Source: a bacterium (GTDB lineage Bacteria; Vulcanimicrobiota; Vulcanimicrobiia; Vulcanimicrobiales; Vulcanimicrobiaceae). Taken from it: a DNA stretch of 64,000 nucleotides. Of the stretch, positions 1 through 7,942 are shown in pieces; position 1 is the first letter of the stretch, and each line of letters starts with the position of its first letter. Position numbers and translations under genes: made by a program. The DNA lies in contig JAJYRH010000004.1 of NCBI GenBank assembly GCA_021794205.1, forward strand, positions 1-64,000, given 5' to 3'. The notes beneath the pieces were generated by a model. It saw nothing but the letters and a program-made list of their open reading frames with translations. It did no database searches and was not told where the DNA came from.

Positions 1-266
1 GGCGAGAGGTCGAGCTCTTTCGGCCCGACGACCGCGATGGCGACATAACGCCTAGCTCCCTTGGCGATCGCACGAACGACGGCAGCGCGCTCGGCGCAGA
101 TCGAGAGCCCGTAGCTCGCGTTCTCGACATTCGCTCCGGTGACGATCTCGCCCGAATCGAGCAATAGCGCGGCCCCGACGGGAAATGCCGAATACGGGGC
201 ATAGGCGTGTTCGCGTGCCTGAGCGGCTCGCGCGACGAGTTCGGCAATGCGCTCAGACGAGAGCAT
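1..266 (-). CDS. cdd: Cytidine deaminase, C-terminal part missing (window edge)
   Basis: Reading leftwards from an ATG at 264-266, the first ~88 residues match the N-terminal half of homotetrameric cytidine deaminase, which hydrolyses (deoxy)cytidine to (deoxy)uridine in pyrimidine salvage. Visible motifs are AYAPYSAFPVGAALL, then GANVENASYGLSICAERAA, which contains the zinc-ligand Cys followed by the catalytic Glu (C-A-E). The second zinc motif (PCxxC) would lie beyond the window, so completeness cannot be judged. The start overlaps the 3' end of the upstream CNNM/CorC gene by 14 bp, so it is probably the next gene of the same operon (YbeZ-YbeY-DgkA-CorC-Cdd order, familiar from Gram-positive lineages). 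Confidence 0.93.
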   Translation of the reverse strand, partial: MLSSERIAELVARAAQAREHAYAPYSAFPVGAALLLDSGEIVTGANVENASYGLSICAERAAVVRAIAKGARRYVAIAVVGPKELDLS

Positions 267-1557
267 CGTCGGCTCGCTCCGATTCGGTTCTCCCGTTGTA
301 AAAAACGCGGACCGCGAGGATGCGACGGCGCCGGAGGCGGTCGACGCGCAAGCGCGTCTCGGAATCCGCGACGACCTCCTCGCCCTCACCGGGTAACCGC
401 CCGAAGAGGCCGACCGTGTAGCCACCGATCGTCTCGAACTCCTCGGTAGGAAGATCGATGCCGAGTTTTGCGTTGACGTCTTCGATGTTCGTTGCCGCTT
501 CGACGACCGCTTCACCGACACCGACGACGTGAATCGGCTCCTGTTCGTCCTCATCGTGTTCGTCGCGAATCTCGCCGACGATCTCTTCGAGCAAATCTTC
601 CATCGTCACAATACCGGCGGTACCGCCATATTCGTCGACGACGATCGACATCGAAAATTTATCGCGTTGCATCTCGCGCAGGAGTTCCGCGATTTTTTTG
701 GTCTCGGGAACGTGAATCGCCGGACGCATAAACGCGCGCAAGGATTGTTGGGCGAGCGTGCCGTTCGCCAACGCCACTAAGAGTTCGCGGTCGTGTACGA
801 CGCCGACGATATCGTCGCGCGATTCTTCGAAGACCGGGAGTTTGGAGTAGCCTTCGGCGATGACGACGTCGAGCGCGCGGCGCGCCGAATCTTCGACGGA
901 GATTGCGATCATCGACGGACGGGGCGTCATCACCTCGCGCACGATCGTATCGCCGAATTCGATCACCGAGTGAATCATTTCGCGCTCTTCTTCTTCGATA
1001 ACGCGTTGCTCGGCGCCGACGTCGACGAGCGTGCGAATATCCTCCTCGGTCACGAAGAGCGAGGTACGGCGATCGACGCCGAACGGACGGAGCATGAATA
1101 CCGTCACCCAGAGCATCAACCGCACGAACGGCGAGAGCAGCCACGCGACGGCGCGCATCGGCATCGCCAACCGCACCGCCCAGCGTTCGCTATCGGCGAC
1201 GGCGATCGTTTTCGGAATGATCTCCCCAAAGAGCAAGACCAGCAGCGCCATCACCAGCGTCGCGACGAGCGCCGCCTGGGGGATGCCGAGCTCGATCGCC
1301 AGCCATGTAGCCAGCGATTCCGCGCCGAGCAAGACGAGGGTGTTGGCGACCAACACGGTCGTCAGGAAGCGCTGACGGTCTTCGACGAGGAGCAAAACGT
1401 CGCGAGCGCGCGGTAAGCCCTTCTCCTGCATCGAGAGCGCTCGGAGGCGGGAAATAGAGATCAACGCCCCCTCCGACGCGGCAAAAAACGCGGCGAGAAG
1501 CACGAGCACGGCGATTGCTACAAACCAGAGCCAATCGTTCTGGACGTCGAGCATCAT
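253..1557 (-). CDS. CNNM/CorC (HlyC/TlyC) family membrane protein
   Basis: The 434-residue protein has the three-part CNNM/CorC layout: an N-terminal DUF21 transmembrane domain (about 1-150, starting with a hydrophobic helix at 10-28 and a small-residue [12 protein letters not shown] motif), a CBS-domain pair (about 200-330, with the typical [25 protein letters not shown] stretch split over residues ~305-330), and a C-terminal CorC_HlyC domain (about 345-420, [15 protein letters not shown]). Family members are linked to Mg2+/Co2+ efflux or homeostasis and are often misnamed haemolysins; the transported ion here is inferred. Two ATGs stand in tandem at 1557 and 1554, with no strong ribosome-binding site. 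A TGCTATAAT element lies about 45 bp upstream. The gene overlaps cdd by 14 bp. Confidence 0.9.
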   Translation of the reverse strand: MMLDVQNDWLWFVAIAVLVLLAAFFAASEGALISISRLRALSMQEKGLPRARDVLLLVEDRQRFLTTVLVANTLVLLGAESLATWLAIELGIPQAALVATLVMALLVLLFGEIIPKTIAVADSERWAVRLAMPMRAVAWLLSPFVRLMLWVTVFMLRPFGVDRRTSLFVTEEDIRTLVDVGAEQRVIEEEEREMIHSVIEFGDTIVREVMTPRPSMIAISVEDSARRALDVVIAEGYSKLPVFEESRDDIVGVVHDRELLVALANGTLAQQSLRAFMRPAIHVPETKKIAELLREMQRDKFSMSIVVDEYGGTAGIVTMEDLLEEIVGEIRDEHDEDEQEPIHVVGVGEAVVEAATNIEDVNAKLGIDLPTEEFETIGGYTVGLFGRLPGEGEEVVADSETRLRVDRLRRRRILAVRVFYNGRTESERADDALV

Positions 1558-1601
1558 CGCGCGCTACGACTTCGTGAGGAAGGGTCGTTCAAAGCGCGCC
1601 C

Positions 1602-1610
1602 ATTATAGCA
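1602..1610 (-). promoter_or_regulatory. Extended -10 promoter candidate for the CNNM/CorC-cdd pair
   Basis: On the minus strand this reads TGCTATAAT, a perfect -10 hexamer with an extended TG dinucleotide. It overlaps the stop region of the DgkA-PAP2 gene and lies about 45 bp upstream of the CorC-like start. There is no TTGACA-like -35 at 17 bp, which fits an extended -10 promoter. It would give the downstream pair their own transcription in addition to readthrough. Confidence 0.55.
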
Positions 1611-2304
1611 CGAGATGTCCATGCACCGCGCCTCCGAGAAGCAGCGTGACCGCAGTGCCGAGTAAGGCTCCGCGCAGCACCTCGGGCCAGGTGTGTATTC
1701 CGCCTTCGACGCGCGATTGAGCGACGAGTGCCGCCACGAGGTAGGCCAAGACGATGGGCACCGGCCGGCGCACCAGCAGCGCGAGGAGCGTCGCTGCGGC
1801 AAAGGCGAGCGATGCGTGCCCGGAGAGATAGCCGCCGTGGAGCAACGAGCCGCTGGCGGGGGCGAGCGCCTTCCCAAAAATAGTGAGGATCGCGACGACG
1901 GCGAGCACCGCAACGACGATATCGACCGGAAGGCGGAACGTCGGCAGAAAGATCAGCGCGCCGACGACGAGCGCGGCGAGCGCGACGACGAAGACCGCCG
2001 CCGCGGCGGCATCCTTCGCGCTCTTCGCCAGCGGATGGTGCGTTGCGGTGAGCAGATCGACGACCGATTCGATCGCGGTATTCATTAACTCCATCGCGAT
2101 GACGACGCCGACCAACACGACCACCGCGATCGTCTCCGAGCGACGCAGGTGCATGAAGAGCGTCGCCGTCAATACGGCGACGGCGACCAGAAGATGGAGG
2201 CGGAGATTCGGTTGCGTCCGCGCCGCATAGACGATCCCCTCGATCGCGTGCCCGAACGAGCGCGCGATACGCCGGAACGGATGCGGCGCGTTGCGGTCGC
2301 TCAT
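1603..2304 (-). CDS. DgkA-PAP2 fusion: prokaryotic diacylglycerol/undecaprenol kinase fused to a PAP2 phosphatase
   Basis: This 233-residue membrane protein joins two lipid-head-group enzymes. Residues ~10-120 form a DgkA-type kinase with its three helices and the signature E72-L-M-N75-T-A-I-E79, followed by the conserved Lys/Asp of AKSAKDAAAA (94-103). Residues ~125-233 form a PAP2 domain with SGH (161-163) and SR-x5-H (197-204). DgkA proteins phosphorylate diacylglycerol or undecaprenol; PAP2 enzymes remove phosphate from phosphatidate or undecaprenyl pyrophosphate, so this polypeptide could both add and remove lipid phosphate. The ATG at 2304 overlaps the ybeY stop as ATGA, which favours it over a GTG/ATG 15 bp upstream. 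The classical PAP2 KX6RP motif is not clear. The neighbours YbeY/PhoH match a common bacterial order. Confidence 0.85.
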   Translation of the reverse strand: MSDRNAPHPFRRIARSFGHAIEGIVYAARTQPNLRLHLLVAVAVLTATLFMHLRRSETIAVVVLVGVVIAMELMNTAIESVVDLLTATHHPLAKSAKDAAAAAVFVVALAALVVGALIFLPTFRLPVDIVVAVLAVVAILTIFGKALAPASGSLLHGGYLSGHASLAFAAATLLALLVRRPVPIVLAYLVAALVAQSRVEGGIHTWPEVLRGALLGTAVTLLLGGAVHGHLVL

Positions 2305-2747
2305 GGATCGTAGGGCCACGGCATACCGATCGCGGCGGCGAGACGGCGTTCTTCGGCGATCATCGCATCGCGCTCGTCGGCTTCTTCGTGATCGTGCCCG
2401 AGGACGTGCAACAACCCGTGAATGAGGAGGCGCTCCACCTCGCGTTGCAGCGGCGCGTCGTAGCCCGCGGCTTGGCGCAGCGCGGTCGGCACGCTGATCA
2501 CGACGTCGCCGAGCAACTCCTCGCCGGGCATCGTCGGATCGGGTTCGAGCGGGAAACTCAGGACGTCGGTCGGTCGATCTTTTCCGCGATGCTCGGCATT
2601 GATGCGCGCGATCTCCTCATCTCCCACAAAACTGATCGAAAGCGATGCATCGCGTCGACCGACTGCGGCGAGCAACTGCGCCGCAACGCGCTTCACCGCG
2701 CGCGCATCGACGCCGCTCCTGCGTACGGTATTCCGATAGTGAATCAT
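2301..2747 (-). CDS. ybeY: Endoribonuclease YbeY (rRNA maturation factor)
   Basis: A 148-residue metallo-endoribonuclease acting in 16S rRNA maturation and ribosome quality control. The zinc-binding signature H110-G-L-L-H114-x5-H120 is intact ([11 protein letters not shown]), as is the upstream [11 protein letters not shown] motif (58-68) diagnostic of the UPF0054/YbeY family. Its ATG at 2747 overlaps the stop of the PhoH-like gene as ATGA, and its own stop overlaps the next start the same way, so it sits in a tight ybeZ-ybeY-dgkA string. The reading frame remains open far upstream, but that part is only a shadow of the PhoH gene. Confidence 0.96.
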   Translation of the reverse strand: MIHYRNTVRRSGVDARAVKRVAAQLLAAVGRRDASLSISFVGDEEIARINAEHRGKDRPTDVLSFPLEPDPTMPGEELLGDVVISVPTALRQAAGYDAPLQREVERLLIHGLLHVLGHDHEEADERDAMIAEERRLAAAIGMPWPYDP

Positions 2748-3643
2748 TGCGGCATCTCGTAGGCACGAATGATTCGCGCGACGAGCGGGCGGCGCACGAC
2801 GTCGGATGCGTCGAGGTCGACCACCGCCACTTCTTCGACACCCTGAAGGCGACGAGCGGCGTCGCGGAGACCGCTGCGCGCACCCGAGGGAAGATCGATC
2901 TGCGTCGCATCGCCGACCACGACCATCTGCGAGCCCGCGCCGATTCGGGTGAGGAGCATTTTCAATTGCTCGGGACCGGCGTTCTGCGCTTCGTCGACGA
3001 TGACGAAGGCATTCGCTAACGTTCGCCCGCGCATGTAGGCGATCGGCGCTACCTCGATCGTACCGCGCTCGATATATTTCGCAGCTAGGCTGTCGTCGAG
3101 TAATTCGTCGATCGCATCGTACAACGGACGCAGATAGGGATCGATCTTTTCCTTGAGGTCGCCGGGTAGAAAGCCGAGCCGTTCGCCGGCTTCGACCGCG
3201 GGGCGGGTCAGGACGATGCGCGAAACGTTCCGGTCGCGCAGCGCGCGTAACGCCATCGCGATGGCGAGAAAGGTTTTGCCGGTACCGGCCGGACCGATTG
3301 CGATCGTCAGCGCGTGGCGTTCGATCGCCTCCACGAACGCGCGTTGCCCCGCGGTTCTCGCACGGATCTCGCGGCCGCGCTTGCTGCGTAAAAGCGTCGC
3401 GGGCAGCGTCGCGGCGGCGGCGGCGGGGAGCTCGGCATCGGCAACGGCGAGCGCGACGTCGTCGGGCGTCATCTGCTCTCCGCGCAGCGCCGAGACCAGG
3501 AGCGCCCGAACCGCCGATTCGGCACGCTCGGTTTTCCCAGAGGCGCCCGCAAGCACTAAGGATTCGCCGTCGACGAAGCAGCGGACACCGCAACGCTCTT
3601 CGATCGCCGCCAGGTTTGCATCGAACGCTCCAAAGAGCCGCAC
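2744..3643 (-). CDS. ybeZ: PhoH-like ATPase (YbeZ)
   Basis: A 299-residue cytoplasmic PhoH-family P-loop ATPase, functionally paired with YbeY in many bacteria. An N-terminal KH-like region (about 1-60, [18 protein letters not shown]) precedes the ATPase core with Walker A GPAGTGKT (117-124), the [19 protein letters not shown] motif and Walker B VIVDEAQN. The listed start is a GTG at 3643. The typical family N-terminus ([10 protein letters not shown]) is encoded in frame just upstream, but no ATG, GTG or TTG occurs before a stop. The true start may therefore be a non-standard codon such as the CTG about 60 bp upstream, or the GTG used here. It overlaps ybeY by 4 bp. Confidence 0.92.
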   Translation of the reverse strand: MRLFGAFDANLAAIEERCGVRCFVDGESLVLAGASGKTERAESAVRALLVSALRGEQMTPDDVALAVADAELPAAAAATLPATLLRSKRGREIRARTAGQRAFVEAIERHALTIAIGPAGTGKTFLAIAMALRALRDRNVSRIVLTRPAVEAGERLGFLPGDLKEKIDPYLRPLYDAIDELLDDSLAAKYIERGTIEVAPIAYMRGRTLANAFVIVDEAQNAGPEQLKMLLTRIGAGSQMVVVGDATQIDLPSGARSGLRDAARRLQGVEEVAVVDLDASDVVRRPLVARIIRAYEMPQ

Positions 3644-3719
3644 CCGTTCGCCGAGCGAATCGAGGGCGATAGTACGACGGTCGAGGTTATTCAGAACGTG
3701 GGGTCACTCCAGCACTTCC

Positions 3720-4220
3720 CTACCACGTTGGAGGGCCGCTCTCCCGCACGGAGAGCGGCGGTGCAAGCAATTCGGCGACGACGACCCCCCGCGCCCAGTC
3801 GTTGCGCCCACGGTGCGCCGCGGTGACCGAGGGCGCCCGAGGGGGGGGCGAGAGCTCGCCAAAGGACTCCATCGCCAGCATCGCGGGCATCGTCGGCATT
3901 GCGGGCATCGTCGGCATTGTGGGCATCGTCGGCATCGCCGGCATCACCGCGACAGGCTCCGGCGAAGGCGGGGCGGCGACCGGAGCGGGGATTTGCATGC
4001 GGTAGGCCGCATCCGCGAGCGCCTGCGCCGCAATCGTGACCGCGCGAGGGTTCCTCGCCGGCGCAGCTGCCGGGGGTGTGGCCCTCGCCGCCCCCGTCGG
4101 TTGCCCGAGACGCGCCGAAGCCGGGGTTTGCGACCGGCTCGCCGCCTTGCGTACGCTCGAAACGACGCCGCCGATTACGACGAGCACCCAGATTAGCGAG
4201 CCGAAGTCGCGCCAATGCAT
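3720..4220 (-). CDS. Single-pass membrane protein with a Met-Pro repeat, function unknown
   Basis: Not a recognised family. The 166-residue product begins with an N-terminal membrane helix (about residues 9-23, LIWVLVVIGGVV), then a basic, Ala/Pro-rich stretch, then a Met-Pro-Ala/Thr repeat near residues 90-115 encoded by nine-base DNA repeats. The C-terminal 45 residues are less repetitive. It lies between floA (3 bp upstream) and the PhoH-like gene on the same strand, so it is probably co-transcribed with floA and may be a membrane partner. Coding is supported by operon spacing and a sensible membrane topology; the biased composition leaves some doubt. No homologue can be named from sequence alone. 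Confidence 0.6.
   Translation of the reverse strand: MHWRDFGSLIWVLVVIGGVVSSVRKAASRSQTPASARLGQPTGAARATPPAAAPARNPRAVTIAAQALADAAYRMQIPAPVAAPPSPEPVAVMPAMPTMPTMPTMPAMPTMPAMLAMESFGELSPPPRAPSVTAAHRGRNDWARGVVVAELLAPPLSVRESGPPTW
3877..3948. repeat. 9-bp tandem repeat (8 units) inside a coding region
   Basis: Eight head-to-tail nine-base units of the form GGCATCGTC / GGCATTGCG lie in tandem, partly arranged as an 18-bp higher-order unit. Read on the minus strand, each unit encodes Met-Pro-Thr or Met-Pro-Ala. Since nine is a multiple of three, unit gain or loss would keep the frame and change only repeat length. Confidence 0.9.
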
Positions 4221-4223
4221 GCG

Positions 4224-5222
4224 TTACTTCTGCGGCGGTGTGGGAGGCGCGCTGCCCTGGTCGCCGGTCGAGCCGCCGATCGAACCGCGCATCTCGGTGT
4301 CGGCCTGAATATTCTTCAGACGGTAGTAATCCATCACCCCGAGGTTCCCGCTCTTGAACGCCGCGGCGATTGCTGCCGGAATCGAGGCCTCCGCCTCGAC
4401 GACGCGCGCGCGCATCGCCTGCGTCTCCGCCTTCTGCTCCTGTTCGGAGGCCATCGCAGCGTATTGCCGCTCCGCAGCCTTCGCTTGGGCGATCCGGCGA
4501 TCGGCCTCGGCCTGACTCGTCTGCAGTTCGGCGCCGATGTTCTTGCCGACGTCGACGTCGGCGATATCGATGGAGACGATCTCGAATGCGGTGCCCGCAT
4601 CGAGCCCTTTGCTCAACACGGCCTTACTGATCCGGTCGGGATATTCGAGCACTTCTTTGTGATCGACGGCGGCACCGACCGCGGCGACGACACCCTCGCC
4701 GACGCGCGCGATGATCGTCGGCTCTCCCGCGCCGCCGACGTACCGGTCGAGATTGCTGCGCACCGTCACGCGCGCTTTGACGTTGAGCTGGATGCCGTTC
4801 TGCGCGACGCCTTGAAAGGTCGGCGTCTCGATGACTTTCGGATTGACCGACATTTGCAGCGCCTCGACGACGTTGCGCCCCGCGAGATCGATCGCGGCGG
4901 CACGCTGCCATTCCAATGGAATCTGCGCGCGCTGCGCGGCGATCATCGCGAGCGTGACGTTTTCAACGTTACCGCCTGCAAGATAGTGCGACTGCATTTG
5001 GTCGACGTAGAGATCGAGCCCCGCTTTACGCGCGCGCACGTAGTTGGTCACGATGACGCCCGGCGGTATGCCGATCAGCCGCATACGCACCAACGAAATA
5101 ATCCCTAACGGCACTCCCGCAGCGACCGTGCGAATCCAGAGTCCCAACGGAAAATAATAGAGAAAAACAAAAAACGCGATTATCGCGACGAAAATAAAGA
5201 CCGCTGCGCTCACCGCAATCAT
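4224..5222 (-). CDS. floA: Flotillin-like protein FloA (YqfA/UPF0365)
   Basis: A 332-residue member of the bacterial flotillin-like FloA family, scaffold proteins of functional membrane microdomains. Two hydrophobic segments at the N-terminus (about 3-25 and 30-45) anchor it. The SPFH/PHB-like region follows with typical strings [22 protein letters not shown] (split around residues 48-72), [39 protein letters not shown] (~135-157) and [11 protein letters not shown]. An Ala/Glu/Gln-rich coiled-coil region follows (about 235-295). Its start overlaps the stop of the NfeD gene by ATGA; NfeD-FloA pairing is a well-known bacterial arrangement. Confidence 0.95.
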   Translation of the reverse strand: MIAVSAAVFIFVAIIAFFVFLYYFPLGLWIRTVAAGVPLGIISLVRMRLIGIPPGVIVTNYVRARKAGLDLYVDQMQSHYLAGGNVENVTLAMIAAQRAQIPLEWQRAAAIDLAGRNVVEALQMSVNPKVIETPTFQGVAQNGIQLNVKARVTVRSNLDRYVGGAGEPTIIARVGEGVVAAVGAAVDHKEVLEYPDRISKAVLSKGLDAGTAFEIVSIDIADVDVGKNIGAELQTSQAEADRRIAQAKAAERQYAAMASEQEQKAETQAMRARVVEAEASIPAAIAAAFKSGNLGVMDYYRLKNIQADTEMRGSIGGSTGDQGSAPPTPPQK

Positions 5223-6412
5223 GAAGTAATCCTTTCACGTGGGAAGGGAAGGGGTTCGACGAAGATGCGCGAGCCTTCCACGCGAACGACCCGGATCGGC
5301 GTACCGGCGGCGATAAACTCACCCTCGGTCAACACGTCGATTCGTTCGCCGTCGATCAGCGCATGCCCGGCAGGACGGAGATAGGTGACGGCCATACCGC
5401 TCTTCCCCATCAAATCGAAGCGATTGGGGGCGGTGACGAACTCGGGGCCCTGAACCGCCGCGAGGGCGAGCTGCGAGCTCCACGCATTCTCGGGGTAGGC
5501 GCGAATCGCCATCGAAAAACCGACCGTCGCCAACACGATCGCCGTTGCGAGCGCTTCGACCCCCGCGACGAGATAGGGCGTGCCGAACGAGAAGAGCAGC
5601 GCCCCGAGGAGCACGAGCGCACCGATCGCACCCGGCAGGGTATGCCCGGGTAGAACGTGCAGCTCCCAGAGAATACCGAGAATACCGACGACGGCAAGAA
5701 GGACGACCGCCCAGTCGGCGAGCCCCGCATAGAGTTGCACGCTAAAATAGAGCGCTAGCGCGGCGATACCGACGAAGCCCGCGACGCCGTGTAGCGTCTG
5801 CATTTCCACCAGCAATCCGAGGAGGCCGAGACCGATCAAGAGCCCCGCGACGAGCGGTTCGCTGACGAATCGCGCGAGGCGCTCTGCAAACGTCATTCTC
5901 ACCCGCACGACGGGAGCATCCCCGAGCCCGGCGGCAACGAGGGCGGCGTGCAATGTCGGCGCGACGCCCGAGGCGAGACGGGCCTGAAGCGCCGCGGCGC
6001 TATCGAGCACCAGCATTCCGCTATTGGTTCCCTCCGCGGGAGTTGCGATCGTGGCATCCGGGGCGAGAATAACGCGCCGCGCCGCGAGCGCCACGACGGC
6101 TGCCGCCGAGAGCGCGCGCCCGGAGACATAGGCCATCGTGGGAAGCGGTGCCGTGCGGATGGCGTTGCGAATCGGCGCGAGCGCGTCGTCGAGCCCGCCG
6201 GAGCTATCGACGTCGAGTACGAGCGCCTGGGCTCGGTCGGTGCGGGCGAGAGCGAGCGCTCGGAGAACCAGGTGCTCCATTCCGCGATCGATCGAGCCGG
6301 CGACGGGAACGACGACGACGGGCGCACCCGAAGCATTCGCTCGAGCCGACCCGAAGGCGGCGAGGGCAACGAGGGCTCCGGCGATGGCTATTCGGAGACG
6401 AAGACTCCACAT
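5219..6412 (-). CDS. NfeD family protein with ClpP-like domain
   Basis: The 397-residue protein has a signal peptide (1-26), a ClpP-like serine-protease-type domain (about 30-170), a run of membrane segments (about 175-300) and a C-terminal NfeD OB-fold (about 335-397, [22 protein letters not shown] split across 340-362). The Ser of the [10 protein letters not shown] segment (~98-107) aligns with the nucleophile in GAxAASAG of active family members. The following region that normally carries the catalytic Lys looks shortened, so proteolytic activity is uncertain. Long-form NfeD proteins act on stomatin/flotillin partners, which fits the 4-bp overlap with floA. Confidence 0.9.
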   Translation of the reverse strand: MWSLRLRIAIAGALVALAAFGSARANASGAPVVVVPVAGSIDRGMEHLVLRALALARTDRAQALVLDVDSSGGLDDALAPIRNAIRTAPLPTMAYVSGRALSAAAVVALAARRVILAPDATIATPAEGTNSGMLVLDSAAALQARLASGVAPTLHAALVAAGLGDAPVVRVRMTFAERLARFVSEPLVAGLLIGLGLLGLLVEMQTLHGVAGFVGIAALALYFSVQLYAGLADWAVVLLAVVGILGILWELHVLPGHTLPGAIGALVLLGALLFSFGTPYLVAGVEALATAIVLATVGFSMAIRAYPENAWSSQLALAAVQGPEFVTAPNRFDLMGKSGMAVTYLRPAGHALIDGERIDVLTEGEFIAAGTPIRVVRVEGSRIFVEPLPFPRERITS

Positions 6413-6452
6413 GGCGGTATCTACCCGCCGATGCGGCGGAAGTTACGCGCTT

Positions 6453-6899
6453 CTAACGAGCGAGTGCTTCGGTAACGACTTCGCGGACGAGATTGCCGTC
6501 GGCGAGTCCTTTGAGCTGCGGCATAACGACTTTCATGACCGCGCCCTGATTGCGTTCGCCCTCGGGGATCGCTGCAATCGCCGCCGAAACGATTGCCACG
6601 ACTTCGTCGCGCGATTTCTGCGCGGGGAGATAGGCGACGAGAATCGCTCGCTCGGCATCCTCTTTGGCGGCGAGCTCTTCGCGCCCGGCCTTGCGGAATT
6701 CGTTCGCGGCGTCGATCCGTTGCTTGACCTGGCGACCGATGACCTCGAGCTCCTGGCTCTCGGTCAGGTCGACCCCGGCCTCGCTACGCTTGTAAGTAAA
6801 GCCGGAGAGAGCCGCACGTAACGTGTCGACTCTCAACTGCTCGCGAGCCTTCATCGCCGTCTTGAGATCCTCGGCGATGCGGTCTTTCATAGCGGCCAT
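6453..6899 (-). CDS. YqeY / GatB-Yqey domain protein
   Basis: A 148-residue stand-alone GatB/Yqey-type protein. It shows the family N-terminus (KDRIAEDLKTAMKAREQLRVDTLR), the middle VKQRIDAANEFRKAGR helix and the C-terminal GAVMKVVMPQLKGLADGNLV motif. This is the tRNA-binding tail fold of GatB used as a separate protein; its precise role is unknown. It lies 5 bp downstream of rpsU, a pairing widely conserved in bacteria (rpsU-yqeY), which supports the call. Start may be at 6899 or the ATG 9 bp later. Confidence 0.92.
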   Translation of the reverse strand: MAAMKDRIAEDLKTAMKAREQLRVDTLRAALSGFTYKRSEAGVDLTESQELEVIGRQVKQRIDAANEFRKAGREELAAKEDAERAILVAYLPAQKSRDEVVAIVSAAIAAIPEGERNQGAVMKVVMPQLKGLADGNLVREVVTEALAR

Positions 6900-6904
6900 G
6901 AAGA

Positions 6905-7075
6905 CTAGGTCCGACGCTTGCGCGCGGCGGCCGATTTCTTCTTTTTACGGACGCTCGGCTTTTCGTAGTGCTCGTGCTTGCGCGCTTCGGCGAGAATGCC
7001 CGCTTTTTGCGTGGCTTTCTTGAAACGGCGCAGCGCGCTCTCGATGGTTTCACCGGCTGAGACACGTACTTCCAT
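6905..7075 (-). CDS. rpsU: 30S ribosomal protein bS21
   Basis: A 56-residue small basic protein with the bS21 signature: V[20 protein letters not shown] (residues 4-24), an [12 protein letters not shown] segment, and a Lys/Arg-rich tail. It binds the 16S rRNA 3' region and helps base pairing at initiation. The ATG at 7075 is preceded by an AAAGGGGG ribosome-binding site about 10 nt upstream. An upstream sigma70-type promoter lies at 7143-7171, so rpsU heads the rpsU-yqeY-nfeD-floA series. Confidence 0.96.
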   Translation of the reverse strand: MEVRVSAGETIESALRRFKKATQKAGILAEARKHEHYEKPSVRKKKKSAAARKRRT

Positions 7076-7142
7076 TGCTAATTCGACCCCCTTTCGCGCT
7101 CGTGCGGACATACGAAAGCCCGCCCGGCTAGAATCAACTGCG

Positions 7143-7171
7143 ACCTTAGCACGGTATGGGCCGTGCGTCAA
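7143..7171 (-). promoter_or_regulatory. Promoter upstream of rpsU
   Basis: On the minus strand: -35 TTGACG (7166-7171), an exact 17-bp spacer, then TAAGGT (7143-7148) preceded by TGC, so it has an extended -10. The predicted start is around 7136, leaving a ~60-nt leader before rpsU. It is the clearest -35/-10 pair in the window. Confidence 0.75.
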
Positions 7172-7193
7172 ATGCCTTCGGTCGCCGGCGAGC

Positions 7194-7625
7194 TTACGGA
7201 ATGAGGTCCCAACGCGTGATCCGTGCGGCACCGGGCGCGCGAACGCAGGTGGTGAACGCGGCGTCGCTCGCCGCCCCCGCCGTCGCCGCGGTCGACATCG
7301 AGACCTCGATACGGCGCTCGCCACCATGCAAACCGTCGATCAGCAGGGTCACGGGTTTCAACGTCGCGACCCGGGTCGAGAGCGCAAAACGCCGCTCGCC
7401 GTCGACGGCGACGATCACGAACCCGCTCCAGTCCTTCCGCCCCTTCGGCGCGGCGATCATAAAGCGCACCCAGAGGCGCCGCTGCTGCAACGTCGCCCGA
7501 ACCGGGATCAACGAGAGCGCATTCCGATGAACGAAAAAAACATTTTCGCAGCGCGCGCTCGCCCACAGCGGCGCGAACGTCGCAGCTGCCGAGAGCAGCA
7601 GCGCGGCGCTTAGCCGGGCGGCCAT
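7194..7625 (-). CDS. Small secreted protein, function unknown
   Basis: The ATG at 7625 gives a 143-residue protein starting with a good signal peptide ([22 protein letters not shown], cleavage about residue 25). The mature part has no domain I recognise; it holds the strings [20 protein letters not shown] and [17 protein letters not shown], and looks beta-rich, with two cysteines (one near the mature N-terminus, one in TTCVRAPG). The start overlaps the 3' end of the HIT gene by 16 bp. The same frame stays open upstream, but that part shadows the HIT gene. Coupling to HIT need not mean a shared function. Confidence 0.7.
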   Translation of the reverse strand: MAARLSAALLLSAAATFAPLWASARCENVFFVHRNALSLIPVRATLQQRRLWVRFMIAAPKGRKDWSGFVIVAVDGERRFALSTRVATLKPVTLLIDGLHGGERRIEVSMSTAATAGAASDAAFTTCVRAPGAARITRWDLIP

Positions 7626-7942
7626 TGCATCGCTCGGCCGCCGAGCACGTGCACGTGCAGATGATCGACGGTCTGCCCGCCATCCGGCCCGGTGTTGACG
7701 ACGAACCGATAGCCGTTTTCGCAACGCTCGCCGATCTCGGCGGCGAGCGCGAAGATCGCGTCGAGCCCACCCGGGCGTTCGCGTCGATAGACGGCGAGAT
7801 TCGGTGCGTGCTTCCGCGGCAGAACGAGCACGTGGGTCGGGGCCATCGGGTTGAGATCGGCGATCGCGATCGCCTCATCGTTTGCGCCGAGGGTCGTAGC
7901 CGGAATCTCGCCGGCGACGATCTTGCAGAAAATACAGTTCAT
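7610..7942 (-). CDS. HIT family nucleotide hydrolase (HINT-like)
   Basis: A 110-residue histidine-triad protein: N-terminal zinc-type CIFCKIVAGEIPA (residues 3-15), the substrate-binding DLNPMAPTHVLVLPRKH segment, and the catalytic triad HLHVHVLGG near residues 94-102. HINT-type enzymes hydrolyse AMP-lysine or AMP-amine conjugates and aminoacyl-adenylates; the physiological substrate here is unknown. The ATG at 7942 (MNCIFC) fits the family start and overlaps the upstream stop by ATGA, so an alternative start 21 bp earlier is not favoured. Confidence 0.95.
   Translation of the reverse strand: MNCIFCKIVAGEIPATTLGANDEAIAIADLNPMAPTHVLVLPRKHAPNLAVYRRERPGGLDAIFALAAEIGERCENGYRFVVNTGPDGGQTVDHLHVHVLGGRAMQWPPG

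Noticed and set aside
3877-3948. CRISPR-like array
   Set aside because: The repeats are contiguous 9-mers without spacers and lie in a coding frame.
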